DNA of 64,000 nucleotides from Theobroma cacao (taxonomy: Eukaryota > Streptophyta > Magnoliopsida > Malvales > Malvaceae), in contig NC_030858.1 of assembly GCF_000208745.1 (NCBI RefSeq), forward strand, positions 34,410,233 through 34,474,232. Direction: 5' to 3'. Position numbers and translations under genes: made by a program. This document shows, one piece after another, positions 17,607-32,505 of this stretch (positions within the stretch are counted from its first letter, which is position 1; every line of letters starts with the position of its first letter). The notes beneath the pieces were generated by a model that was given only the letters and a program-made list of their open reading frames with translations, had not been told where the DNA came from and did no database searches.

Positions 17607-17881
17607 TTTATACTTTGTATGTCTGTTTAAGTTTTTGCAAGGTGCTGATTTTCAGTATGTTATACCAATTGAAAGGCAACAATTCTGTGTTTTTCTGGTC
17701 ATGGTGTAAGGCTGCATGAGATATATCATTCTGCTGGAATGCAACTTCTGGGGCTGGTCTTAGGACTTCTATCAATGTTATCTGGGTTAAGCAGAGCATA
17801 TTGTGTGAGCCCCTTCCGTTAATCTTATTGAAACTCAAGCTGAGCTGAGATTCTTCAATCTATGCAAAGGACTAACTCATT
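17607..17881 (+). repeat. Duplicated block A (copy of 25048-25320)
   Basis: About 275 bp match 25048-25320 upstream of the HPt gene, for example the shared phrases TCAATGTTATCT and GCAAAGGACTAACTCATT. No coding potential is evident: the minus-strand open frame here is matched by a similar one at 25049-25306, but it resembles nothing I know. Best read as the surviving flank of a lost HPt gene copy. Confidence 0.75.
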
Positions 17882-17903
17882 GTATTAACTTATTAATTAT
17901 ATA

Positions 17904-18290
17904 TTGAGCCATAACTTGACCATGGAAGCTTTCGAATACAGCAGTTACCGCTTGATAGAAGCTGAACAATATTTTAGTAGTAATTTCTTTGCCAATCAAA
18001 TTGCTGCTTTAGTCTGCTACTTCGTTAATTTTCCCAGGAAAATATTCCATTCTACACTTTTCCTGTTCTTGAGGCCCCTCTGTCTACAGTGGGGCATGGT
18101 CTTTGTAAATCTAAACAAAGGAAAAGGAAATTATTTTGAGTAACCAGGATTCTCGAGAGAAGATGTACATAGTTTATTAATTGTAGGGAATTTGGATCCC
18201 TAGCTTTCTTGATAAGCTTCATCAGTCAATGAATGTACCAAAATGTAGCAATACTAACGAAACTGGTAGAATTCTGTCCAAGTGTGTTAA
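17904..18290 (+). repeat. Duplicated block B (copy of HPt intron 5)
   Basis: About 385 bp match 28534-28930, which lies in intron 5 of the HPt gene. Shared phrases include GAGCCATAACTTGA, CTACAGTGGGGCA and GGATCCCTAGCTTTCTTG. Here blocks A and B are only 22 bp apart, whereas at the HPt locus they are 3.2 kb apart with exons 1-5 between them. Confidence 0.75.
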
Positions 18291-18302
18291 AATGGTATTT
18301 AT

Positions 18303-18799
18303 ACTATAAATTCAATTAATAAATTAATCTTCAGTATTGGATTAATTTTTCAGTTTATCCATATATGGTGTTGAACAAGATAATGGAGTTACTGGTTTTG
18401 GTATTAGAGATGAGCACAACAAAGAGATCACTGTTCAAACCAGGAACCTAACTAATTAACTTCCCATACATGATTGATCAGTTCGAATGAATTAAGGTAT
18501 GCCAAATTTATTACATAAAAAAGTTCAAAAAAAAGAAATCTAGGAGTACTGAATATCAAATTGTAGATTTACTTAAACACAGGAAATATAGGAAATTATC
18601 TCTCCCCTAACAAAATCTTTTTGTAATGATCCTAACGAAAATTTCAAACAAAAGAATTTATCAGCTCAAAGATATGATCTTAAATTTAAATTTTCAACCC
18701 TTCCCCAACCTCAAGTCTCAACCTAAATATATACAAGACAATAGAGAAGAGAATCTCACCGAAGAAAAAAAAAGTTATTGAAGGATTACTATAATCGAC
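18303..18799 (+). promoter_or_regulatory. Promoter and leader of subtilase copy 2
   Basis: Near-identical to 2943-3436, including the TATA-like element at about 18725-18735. Block B ends at about 18290 and subtilase-upstream similarity begins at about 18303, so the join of the tandem duplication falls within these dozen bases. Confidence 0.6.
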
Positions 18800-22605
<3,806 letters not shown>

Positions 22606-23523
22606 AATATTAGGCCTGATGTAAGTTTCTCGAGTTTATGTTTGATTCTCAGCTCTGCTTCAGTTATTGAGCAAGGTTGCTACTAAAATGTTCTTTATTG
22701 GTTCTAATTCGTGAACATTGACAGTGGTAGGCAAATTGTTCTTATGTTTCATTTATTTGTAATTAATTTTTATGATTTTAATAAAAGAAAATTAGTTGTA
22801 TAAATTAAGGGCGTGTTTGGTTATGGAAACATTTTGTCATTTTATTTTATTTTTAATTTTTATATAAAATAGCATATATTTATTATTTTATTTTATTTTC
22901 TAAATCTCTATATGATTTTCTTGAAATCTAAATCCCTTAACATTTCACAACAGTCTTGTGTTAGCATTTCAATTTCTAATCCTAATTCTTAGCCAATATT
23001 CCCTTAACATATTTCATATACAGAACCACTTATCAAGCCCATCACTTTCATTGGGCTTCAAGCTTTGGGCCTGGTTTAGAGCCCAGTCAGCGCATAGAGG
23101 GAGAAAATTATATTCATGCATAAACTTAAATTTTTAAATTCCAATAATATTTTTCACTTAGAATTTAATTATTTTTTTGAATTATTATTTTATACATTTT
23201 TATGAAGCTTTAATGAAGCCTTTAAAATTTATATGCTAAGTTAAAATATTACTATATGTTTTTTATTTATCATATTAGCTTTATTAATTTTCTCTTTTCA
23301 TTATTTGTAATTTTTTAAAAAAAGAGCTTCATTTCACAGTGGCATAGATGTTATAATAAAGAATTGTAGGGGTTCAAACATGAACATCTTTACGTTCCGA
23401 CTTAAGACCGACCAAGACCATCACTGAAGCCCGTTTGTTCCATTCGCCGGTTCATTGTCTTCCCAACTGTCGGTTCACTTCACCATATGAGCAGTCAGTT
23501 CATGCAGGAAACCGTTCTTAGCA
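22606..23523. other. Intergenic DNA after subtilase 2
   Basis: The first 300 bp are the duplicated 3' flank shared with copy 1. The rest is A/T-rich with no coding signal. A GGGCTTCAAGC/GGGCCTGG stretch near 23050-23080 resembles LTR-derived sequence but cannot be bounded. Confidence 0.5.
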
Positions 23524-24073
23524 ATGGCAGTGCCCATCCAGAAAGTTCTCCTTACTGGGTTCATTCACTCCATGCATTCTGAGGTGACCCATTTTCTTTC
23601 TTATACTTTTGTAGCAATTTTACTGCAACTTGGATTTTGAATTTTTCATGGTTTAACTCTGTTGTTTGATATTCTTGTTTGGTTTATGGGGACTTGATTG
23701 TGATTCTCTTATAGATTGTAAAATCATCAGTAAGTTTGAACGAAATTGGTTAAGTACTTGCTTTTCTTTTTCTTTTCCCAAATGTGATATAAATGAATAT
23801 GTAAGTGTTCAAAGTTCTTTATAAGCAGTCTTGTTTTAAACAAAATGCTAACCGTTTAATCATACAATTTTGTATCTTTGTAATAATTTCAGGAAATCGT
23901 TGATGACCAATTCTATCAGCCGGAGGCCATCAAGGACCCCGCCTGTTTATATTGTTGGAGAAGAGGCTGCATCATTAGTCTCAGGTTTGGAAACAGGATG
24001 TTATGATGCAGTGCGTGTTAATGCATTCCAAGTTTTTTTATTGGAATATTACTTCTTGTCTAGTGTCATGTGA
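23524..24073 (+). pseudogene. Remnant of an HPt (AHP-like) gene: exon 1 and damaged exon 2
   Basis: A 60-bp open exon (23524-23583, 20 codons, starting MAVPIQKVLL, ending HSE) has exactly the length and phase of exon 1 of the HPt gene at 26337. It ends at a GT donor. After a 309-bp intron, 23893 follows TTTCAG and reads EIVDDQFYQ, the equivalent of GIINDQFSH in the intact gene. The frame then fails: continuing gives a Cys/Arg-rich tail and a stop, whereas another frame gives an open run with weak HPt resemblance. No exons 3-6 were recognised before block A. It is best called a truncated, frameshifted tandem relic; an unrelated short gene is less likely. Confidence 0.5.
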
Positions 24074-26336
24074 ACAGTTGCCTGACGACTTGTCTATAAA
24101 TCTTGTTCTTTAAAGTTGAAAATGTACTGGGTGCCATAAGGTTTAAACTCCTTTATCTAAAATTTTAATTTCTAGACAATGAAGTGGTAATGAAGACTAA
24201 GGTTCAAGTGATTATGAACAACGTTTCTATGTTGTAAGAGTTTTCTGTTACAACTGCAAAATAGGAGCACATACCTTTTCAGAATTTCACCAAACTGAAT
24301 TTGTCAATAAAGAATTCTTTGAGCTGGCATTGTGAGTCATTTTGAAAAAACCTCTGAATTGATTATCCTAAATTTAGGGGTTTCCTGTAACAAAATATTG
24401 GGAGGTTCATACTTAATCCACAGGAGGCACATTTGAGTGGGTTACAACTTCTCTTTTTGTTTTACAGATCTTTCTTTCTTTTCACAGAAGGAAGAAAAAT
24501 GTAACAATTTGCTGTTACCACCTAGTTTTCTGCATACCATGAATGGTTGTTAATTTCATTCAAGTGGTCAAGCTTGCTGAGTGTTTCTGAAGTTGGCAAA
24601 AGTTTTATGTTCCAAATATGATGTGTGTAGCAGTTATGATCTCAAGCTGCTTTCCACATGGATTGGCTGTCTTCCTGCTGCTGCTGCTTGAAAAATCTGA
24701 TTTCTCAATATTGAATCATTTCTTTGGAGCACCCTGCTCCAGGTGTTTCGTTAAGAGCCACCAAAAAGCTTATATCTTGCCAGCTTCAAAAAGTGTTTAA
24801 ATAATTGTAGTAGATTCCCAAAGGAAACGATAATAATAACATTAGAAACTTGAATTTGTAATTGTTACATGAAAATTTCTGTAATACTAAAGGACATTAA
24901 CATCTTTATAAAGAAACTCAAATGTATAAAGGAAAGTGGACATTAACATCTTTATAGAAACCGATGTCACCTTCACTATCTTGTGTGTAAATAAATTCGA
25001 ATGTAGAGATGTATATCCACACCTTAAACTGAAAATACACATGGATGTTTACACTTTGTATGTCCATTTAAGTTTTTGCAAGTTGCTGATTTTCAACATG
25101 TTATACCAACTGAAGGGCAGCAATTCTGTGTTTTCCCGGTCATGGTGTAAGGCTGCATGAGATATATCATTCTGGTAGAATTCAACTTCTGGGGTAGGTC
25201 TTAGGACTTGTATCAATGTTATCTTGGTTAAGCTGAGTGTTGCGTGAGCCCCTTCCATCAATCTTATTGAAACTCTAGCTGAGCTGAGGTTCTTCAATCT
25301 CTGCAAAGGACTAACTCATTATATACTAGCTTAAGTTGGTTTATTGTCCAAGGTGAGCTTCCATTAGTCCAGTTAAGAGTGGCGGATAGGCTCCTGGGGA
25401 ACTTGATTAGTTTTGGTCAATAAGATGTTTAAAATACGAATCTGTATTATGCTATTTTGTCTAATACAGCTACAATAAATAAGCCAACTGTATATGGACT
25501 GTTATAGTACTAGATTAAAATAATGGGACCCAGTTGACAGCCTAGTTATATCTTCAATTTGGACATGTGGCATGGACCTACAATACCACCTTATGTGTCA
25601 ATAAGGTGAAAAGTGGACCCACAATGCCTGTCATCATGCAAAGCAGGATTGGATGGGAAATGCTTTATGGGGTGAGAAGTTTTGGAAGTTCCATTGGCAA
25701 TCTAAAGTTGTCCTGGCGTATTTGTAGTTGATTCAGAGTTAGAGACATCTCCATTTGGTTAACTTATTATATTTTGAGTTGTATGTACTCAGTTATGAGT
25801 TAGAAACATGATCAATTCCTGGATGTGTTTGGATTTCTTGGTTTTGGTGTATGTTTCCTGATTAGCAAGGAGAAATAGTTCATTCTGTGTTGTGTGCTAT
25901 AGTTGTTTATTCTCATGTGCACCATAGTGGTGTATGATCTCTGAAAAGGCTTGGCTCTCGATTTACTAGTTAATAATTTCAAAGTATCTCCATAGTTAAA
26001 TGTTATTCAAATACCTTTTGATTGACAGTTCAGGTGTTTTCTCACTAATTTAAAAAAGATGTAATTTAGTGCAGGAACTCTTGCTGAAAGAGGACAAAGA
26101 GATTTTCTTGACATTTGTCATTAACAGAGACATAAGTGTTGTAGGTGTTATCATCGAAACACCATGCTAAACCCGTGGTGTCTGACACATCCTTTTTGTT
26201 TGCAACACATTTTGCTTGTTAAGTTGTCATTTGAAGGGAATACATCTCATGCAAAGTTCTTTTCTTCTCATCTTAGATTAAAAGATTCCTTCAAGTTTTG
26301 GTTCTGTTCATCTAATAGTATTCATTAAGATTGAAA
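24074..26336. other. Intergenic DNA between the HPt relic and HPt gene
   Basis: No supported gene. It contains block A at 25048-25320. The remainder upstream of 26337 should hold the HPt promoter and possibly a leader intron, but no clear TATA element or transcription start could be picked. Confidence 0.5.
25048..25320 (+). repeat. Block A, HPt-side copy
   Basis: Counterpart of 17607-17881. It sits about 1 kb upstream of the HPt start codon. The pair differs at scattered positions and by a few small gaps. Confidence 0.75.
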
Positions 26337-29300
26337 ATGGCTTTGTCTATTGTCAGAGGACTGTTGCAACAATATGTGCAGTCATTGTTCAATGAGGTGC
26401 AGATATAAATGAGCTCGATCTTAATTTCTCTTCTTCTTCTTCTTTCATTTTTTCTGTTTTGTGATATCTTTTGTGCTATGGGTCCCCTTTGGCTCTAATT
26501 TGCTATCTATGCCAGGGGCTTTTGGTATAAGAACTGCCATTTGATCTTTAATCAGATGTCTCTAAACATGTATAGTTAAAATTTTATGCATAATATTTTA
26601 TTTTTGAATTGTTTCTTTCAAATTGTTTTCATGCTGTTTGGATTGTAGCTTCTATGACACAGTGATGTTCTTGTTCAAGCATTTCTGGCATTTATGTAGT
26701 AACTTAGTATTGAATCTGTGTGGATTCTCATGTTGTTCTTTGCAGGGGATCATAAATGATCAGTTTTCTCATATTCAGCATTTGAAAATGGTTGGAAGGG
26801 CTGATCATTTTGTGCAGTTGATCAATACATACTGCCTCAATGTGGAAACCATTTTATCAAAACTTGAAAGCTACATGTATCTTTGTTCATGGAGCTAAAA
26901 TATTTGTACTGAAAAAGCTAATTTTCATTTTTTTGGATTATCTTAATGGGTCTACGTATTTGCAGTGATCTCCCTAATGTTGATTTTTCTAACTTGGCTG
27001 CTCTGGCTACAGAAATAGAGGAGAGAAGCTCCTGGTAATGTTGACCTTAATTTTCATTAAGTTCATTGGATAATCTCACTGATTTAGTTCATTTCATATT
27101 GAATGATTTTTGGAAGGAAAATTTAATTGAAAGTTTCATCCTGATGGTGCTTGTCTTTAAAAAATCAAAGGACTAAATGAGTTCTTCATTGTATGCTATG
27201 TAACAGTATTAAAATCCACGTTGGACTTGAAATAGTGTGTTCTTATTGAAAAAAGAGCACATGCATTTATAGGTCAAGGCATGTGTTTTAGGCATGGGTT
27301 TGCCAAGGTTCCAGGTATTGTGAAGATGCACAACCAACACAACAGTAGAATCAACCCCCACCCCTTCCTTTTTTTTTTTTTTTTGTTCTCATCTCCTGTG
27401 TGTATAATGAACAAAGCATGCAGCATATCTCCCCTGAAATAGGATGTTGAATTAAATAGAAGCATCCGAATATGCCAAAAGAAAATTCAAATGATGACTT
27501 CCAGATAAGTATATATAGCTAGCATGGGTTTTCTTACGTAATGATATATGTCATTAGACTACATGGTCGGGAGACCCGTTGGCAGAGAGAGAAACAGGAA
27601 GGTGATGAAAAGATCGGCAGTTTGTTATCATAAGAATCTTGTGATGCATCATTTTATGCCGCTTTATCTTTTTAAGAAAAATACTTATCTCTAAAATAAT
27701 ATTTATATTGTATTCTGATGAAATTTATGTTATGATATTGTTATGTAGTTTAGTCTTAATCTATCCAACCATCATTCACTGATTACTGATTGGATAGTTC
27801 TAACCCCCTACTTGCACAAAATTTATTTAAACAGTATTGGTGCTGAGCATGTGAGACTCACATGCTTGGATCTTATGCGGGCTTGTGATCAGATGCAAAA
27901 GCAGAAGTATGAAACTTTCTTGGATGCACTTTCTCATTAATATTTTATCTACTTATGTTGCCATGTCAGAGTATTTTCATATGTATTCATCAATCCTGGG
28001 CTATAACCATGCTTTTACTGTTTTGGCATAGCCAATCTTATTAAGTGAAGCAGAAGGTTTTCTCACACATCCATTAACCTACCAAGTTCATTCAGTTGTT
28101 ATCCCTGTATGATCTATTTATGTTTTAAAGATTGTTTGTTATTCTCCTTTTTTTCTATCTTCTTTTCTATTTAAACTTGTGTCATGTGTTCTATAAGATG
28201 CTTTTCTGTTTTATTTTATTGAAAACATCCTTGTTTCAGCTTCTGTCAGGCCTTGAGTTGGACAAAGAATGAATTCGCTCATACCCGTAACAAGTTGCAG
28301 GTCCTTGTCCAGGTATAGACTCACATTTAATTCATGTGACAGTTACATGAATTAGTAAGGACGTTATAATATCTTAGGTAATGAAAATAAACCACGCAAA
28401 ATTGTAGCATAAGTTCAAAGCCAATATAGCTGTTTTGTAATCTCTTGTGTCATTGTGGTAATGCCTTTGTGTTCTAAATGGTTGCTTTTACCATGGGGAT
28501 TTCCTCCTGGGATGGAATATCACTGATAAAGATTTGAGCCATAACTTGATCATGGAAGCTTTTGATTACAGCATTTAATGCTTCATAGATGCTGAACTAA
28601 TATTTGAGTGATTTTAGTAGTTATTTCTTTGACAATCAAATTGCTGCTTTATTTTGCTACTTTGTAAATTTTCTCAGGAAATTCTATTCTACACTTTTTC
28701 TTCTCTTGAGGCCCCTCTGCCTACAGTGGGGCACAGTCTTTGTAAATCTAAACAAAGGAAAAGAAAATTTATTTTGAGTAACTACCAGGATTCTCGAGAA
28801 AAGATGCATATAGTTTATTACTTGTAGGGAATTTGGATCCCTAGCTTTCTTGATAAGCTTCATTGGTCAATGAATGTACCAAGATGTAGCAATACTAATT
28901 AAACTGGTAGAATTATTTCCAAGTGTGTTAATCTCTTAGCAAATTATGTACTGTAAGTAGTGAAGCATACCTCTTATTTCTTTCTCTGATTTCCCGTCTT
29001 TAATTATTGTTTGTCCCCATATAATGACATTAAATTGGGTGAACTAATTTATTGATGCTAATAAATTTCTTAGAAGGACATAGATTCCTGTATTTATTTA
29101 TTCCTTCTGATACTTGTTATTGAAGATTTTATTCTTAGGAAAGCTGTTACATTTTAGACTCAGTTATCCACAAAGAGTAATGGTGACTAGTTAGTGACTA
29201 GTTAGATATCATATGTACTTATGGATTAACTGTAAAATATTGATTATTAGAGGCTCATCATATCATACTGAGTGTGCATGGCTAAAAAATTACACAGCTT

Positions 29301-29531
29301 ATCATCATCATATAGCCTTGACATTTGAACTTAATTCAGCATATTTATGAGACTACTGCATGTGAAGGTTGTTTATGAGATTTGTAGCAGTATAATAATT
29401 GTCTGGTATTGATTGAAGACTATCAAACTCCTTTTCTCTTTTATAGTGGTTGTTAAATCTTTCTGCCTTGGCTGCATCGAATGCAGATGGAGCGGAAGAT
29501 TATGAGGCTCGAAGCAAAACAGCAAAAATAG
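26337..29531 (+). CDS. Pseudo histidine phosphotransfer protein (AHP family), His replaced by Thr
   Basis: Predicted 149-residue HPt-domain protein. In plants these carry phosphate from cytokinin receptor kinases to nuclear response regulators. Six exons fit GT-AG and phase: 26337-26396, 26746-26876, 26966-27034, 27835-27906, 28240-28312, 29487-29531, the usual AHP number and length. N-terminal helix (LLQQYVQSLFNEGI), DQF motif, then the core at residues 69-90. The canonical core is VDF...HQLKGSSSSIGA; here it reads VDF...TEIEERSSCIGA without gaps, so Thr79 occupies the phospho-His position and the following Lys-Gly become Glu-Glu. The protein should not accept phosphate and would act, if anything, as a competitor like Arabidopsis AHP6 (His to Asn). 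The frame is otherwise intact, which argues against a dead gene. Expression is unknown. Confidence 0.85.
28534..28930 (+). repeat. Block B inside HPt intron 5
   Basis: Counterpart of 17904-18290, wholly within intron 5 (28313-29486). It is the right-hand limit of the tandem duplication described in the findings. Confidence 0.75.
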
Positions 29532-30213
29532 AATGCTATCAAGTAGTATTCTTGAATGTGCAATGAATCTTAGTGATTTCCTTGGGAAAGTGGTACTATT
29601 TACAAAACTACAACCAACAATCTAATAGTAACACTTTTATATTTCTCATTTAAAATAGTAATCAGTTTACAATTCTAGCACCTGCTGGTTCATGTATTTG
29701 GTCTGCTGTTTATACTTAAAACACTACTAAGGAGCAAATGCTTAAATCAATTGCTTGTCCTGAAAGACCAAATGTGCATATTTTTCTAAACATGGATATA
29801 TTTTCCTATTGGCATCATGACATAACTTTTCCTGATTAACATACCATTGTAATCTTTTTCACAAATAACTTCATTAAAATCCCTGTCATCCCTGCCAGAA
29901 AAATACCAGGAAAACTTGTATCCTTCATAGTAAACTGATATGTTTTGATGCATGGTATTTTATTATATTTTATTTTTCTTGCCATGTTCTATGGCCTCTA
30001 ATGATGCATGTGATGTCACTTCATCCTAGTAAACTTTCTTTTTCCACCTTTTTGTTTGGCCGATGTTGCAGGCTATTTTGCTTCTTTATTATACAATTAG
30101 AATGAGAAACTTGTATAAACGTCTTGGGTTGTTGTTGGTATAAAATTGAGGCAGGAGATTCCAAGGAGATTTCTCTAACCAGAGAACACTCTTTCATGAA
30201 CTTTCATTCTAGC
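29532..30213. other. Intergenic DNA between HPt and DUF247 genes
   Basis: Convergent 3' regions of the HPt gene (+) and the first DUF247 gene (-). A/T-rich, with no other gene seen. Confidence 0.5.
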
Positions 30214-31492
30214 CTAAGACTTGTAAGCTAAAACAGACATGATAGTTTGCACCGTCGTAAGAGAAATGAGGAAGATGGCAGAAGAAAGTGATATGAATGA
30301 CCATGGACTGCTAAAATAAGTTCGCATCATAGTTGCCCAGTTGCTGCTACTGTAGGCTTCGGCATCTCTGATCTGCTTGGAGAGATAACAATGCCTAATA
30401 TTGAAGTCGATATTTTTCCCAAGGTGGTTGAGGAAATTAGCCACATACTGGTTGTCTTGGGAAAATCTTGTGGTGATTCCATCGGAACAGAGAAACGCAA
30501 CATCTCTAGGTTGGTTGATGAGGCAATTCACGAAAGACACATAATCTGTGAAGTATTTGGAGCTATTTTCTAGACATTGTTCCAGGGCAACCCAGTTGAT
30601 AAGGACAGTGCTGGTGAAGTCGTTGATAGTAATGGATGGGATCTCAATCACCCTATTTCTGAAATCAACTTCCAGGAAGCCATAAGAATTTTTTGGCTTG
30701 AATTTTATTCCTGATGGCCTAAGCTGAGTGACACACTGTATAGACTGATCTGATGGACGATATTCTTGTTGAACCGGATAACTAGCAACTGGTTTTGGTG
30801 GCAGGATACTCAAGCGGAGCAGATCAAGAAAATGCTTGGCATTCAGGTCCTCGCCCTTGTTAATCGATTCCCAACGATTTGGAAAAACAAGGTTGAAAAC
30901 TTTCAGGGCCATTGTAGGTAGAGAATCTATCCTTCCTATTTCATGACCATGGGACCCTGTAAACAATGAGTCCAGAACAAAGAGAGGAAGTTGGTTCTCC
31001 AGTTTAAGTAGGTCCCTAATCAGAACAGGGATCAGCCATGCCCTTGTGAATATGGGGTCATCATCGTCAAATACATCTCCAGCGCTACCAAGATGACATG
31101 ACTTCAATTAGAAAGCAACCACCGAGTAGCATTATTTCCAAGAAGTCAAGCATTGGCATGATGACTACTTCTGAGTGACATTCTCTCGTTTTCTCTTCCA
31201 GTGCCCTTAAAACTTCAAGATAGTCCCTTAATTCCATTCCAAAAGCCCTAGTTCTAGAGAGAAATTTTTCAAGAAAGGACCATTTATGCTCTTCAAACTC
31301 CTGTAAATGTTCATTTCCACGATGGTAACGGCCTATTGGTACAAGCTCAGGCTGTTGCGCATTGTCATTGACTCCCACAAGCTTATAAGGAATTCTAAAG
31401 ATGGAATTTGATAAATTCCTTCTTCCCCTTTGTATTGCTACTCCACGCCTTTCTGAGAGACTGCGCAAAATAAAAGTTAATGAGTAATCCAT
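30214..31492 (-). pseudogene. DUF247 (UPF0481) protein gene with a frameshift
   Basis: Two overlapping minus-strand frames together make one DUF247 protein of about 430 residues, the normal family size. The N-terminal part (31492-31085) carries IFRIPYKL, PIGRYHRG and MLLGGCFLIE. The C-terminal part (31107-30214) carries DDPIF, LIRDLLKLENQLP and a hydrophobic tail of about 25 residues that should anchor it in a membrane. The frame is lost exactly between GGCFLIE and SCHLGSAGD, where other family members read straight through (the neighbour has GCFVVELLRHLG). A small deletion is the simplest explanation; a sequencing error or polymorphism would look the same. The true start may lie upstream of 31492. 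DUF247 function is poorly known. Confidence 0.75.
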
Positions 31493-31580
31493 TGTAGTTT
31501 CAGCTCTATTTTAGTTTCATCTAGCTCAGTTTCCTCTTCCCAGTAGCTTTCACTTGCTTCGGTGGTTTCATGCTTTATTG

Positions 31581-32505
31581 TCACACTTGCTTGACCACTG
31601 TTAGCTTCTCTTTTCTTCTCTTCCAGTTGGTCAGAACTTGCCCCATTTTGTAAAATCCTTCTTGGTTGAGCACTCCTGGCATCCTTTTTAGTTTCACCAG
31701 TTTCAATGGCACGGTGCCACTTTTCAAAAAAAAAAAAAAAGGCACGGTGCCCTGTATCCCGTCTTGTCGCCGGTCAGATGCAGGTGAAGGAGAGAAACAC
31801 CTGGCATGATCAAAGGGAAGGAAACTTAAGCGAAACAGATCAAGTAAATGCTTCCCCTCGAATTTTCTGCTCTTATTAATGGTTTCCGAGGCCGTTGGAA
31901 AGGATAGACCAAAATCTTTCAATGCTAGTATCGGTGAAGTGTATGTACCTTCTCCATCATCACATTGGGACCATGGAAACAATGATTGGAGAAGGAAGTG
32001 AGGAAGTTGGTTGTCCTCCCTAAGAAGGTCTCTTATGAGAACTCGTATCAACCATGGCCTTGGGAAGATGGAATCATCCAGGTCAACAACGTTTTCATTG
32101 CATCCGAGATGCCGCAAGAGTTCAACAACAAAGCAGCCATCGAGAAGCATCATTTCAAGAAAATCATAACTTGAAATGAGGACGTCATTCGAGTAGAACA
32201 TTTTGGTTCTACTTTGCAACGTCCACATGGTATGGAGACAGCTGCTTAAATCCTTTCCAATTGGACGCAAGAATTTCTCGAGGAAGGACCATTTTTGCTC
32301 TACAAATCCAAGCAGATAATCTTTGCCTCGATGGTAAGGCCCTATTGAAACAACCTCGGGTTGCTCACCTTGGTAGTGATTTTCCTGGATACATTAGGGA
32401 ACTCTGAACATGACAATGGAGGAACTCCTATTTTCTCCTCCTCTTGCCTGCTGATGTCTATTATTTCTTGGCAGACTCTCAATGAGAGTCAAATAGCGTT
32501 CAAAT
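31581..32505 (-). pseudogene. Second DUF247 gene, truncated and frameshifted
   Basis: Recognisable family segments on the minus strand: ERYLTLIESLP near 32500, MFRVP followed by a stop near 32395, then in another frame EQPEVVSIGPYHRG and QKWSFLEKF (32370-32270), and onward LLDGCFVVELLRHLG, RDLLREDNQLPHFLLQ and HLLDLFRLSFLP (about 32200-31810). After about 31750 the frame leaves the family, and the C-terminal half with the membrane anchor is absent. The next thing downstream is the N-terminus of the neighbouring DUF247 gene, so the two are probably an old tandem pair with this one decayed. Confidence 0.75.
31708..31751 (+). mobile_element. Tiny poly(A) insertion with 11-bp target duplication
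   Basis: GGCACGGTGCC at 31708-31718 is repeated exactly at 31741-31751. Between them are only ACTTTTC and 15 A. This is the structure of a target-primed retro-insertion truncated almost to its tail. The net gain of 33 bp keeps the DUF247-relic frame open. The repeated 11-mer is itself a near-palindrome. Confidence 0.55.

Noticed and set aside
17608..17838. Minus-strand frame repeated at 25049-25306
   Set aside because: The two are similar only because the DNA block is duplicated. No start context, no family resemblance, and the non-coding block explains it.
26337..29531. That the His-to-Thr change is a reading-frame mistake
   Set aside because: The 22-position core aligns ungapped, the exon junctions keep phase through all six exons, and the other two frames of exon 3 give no His-containing HPt motif.
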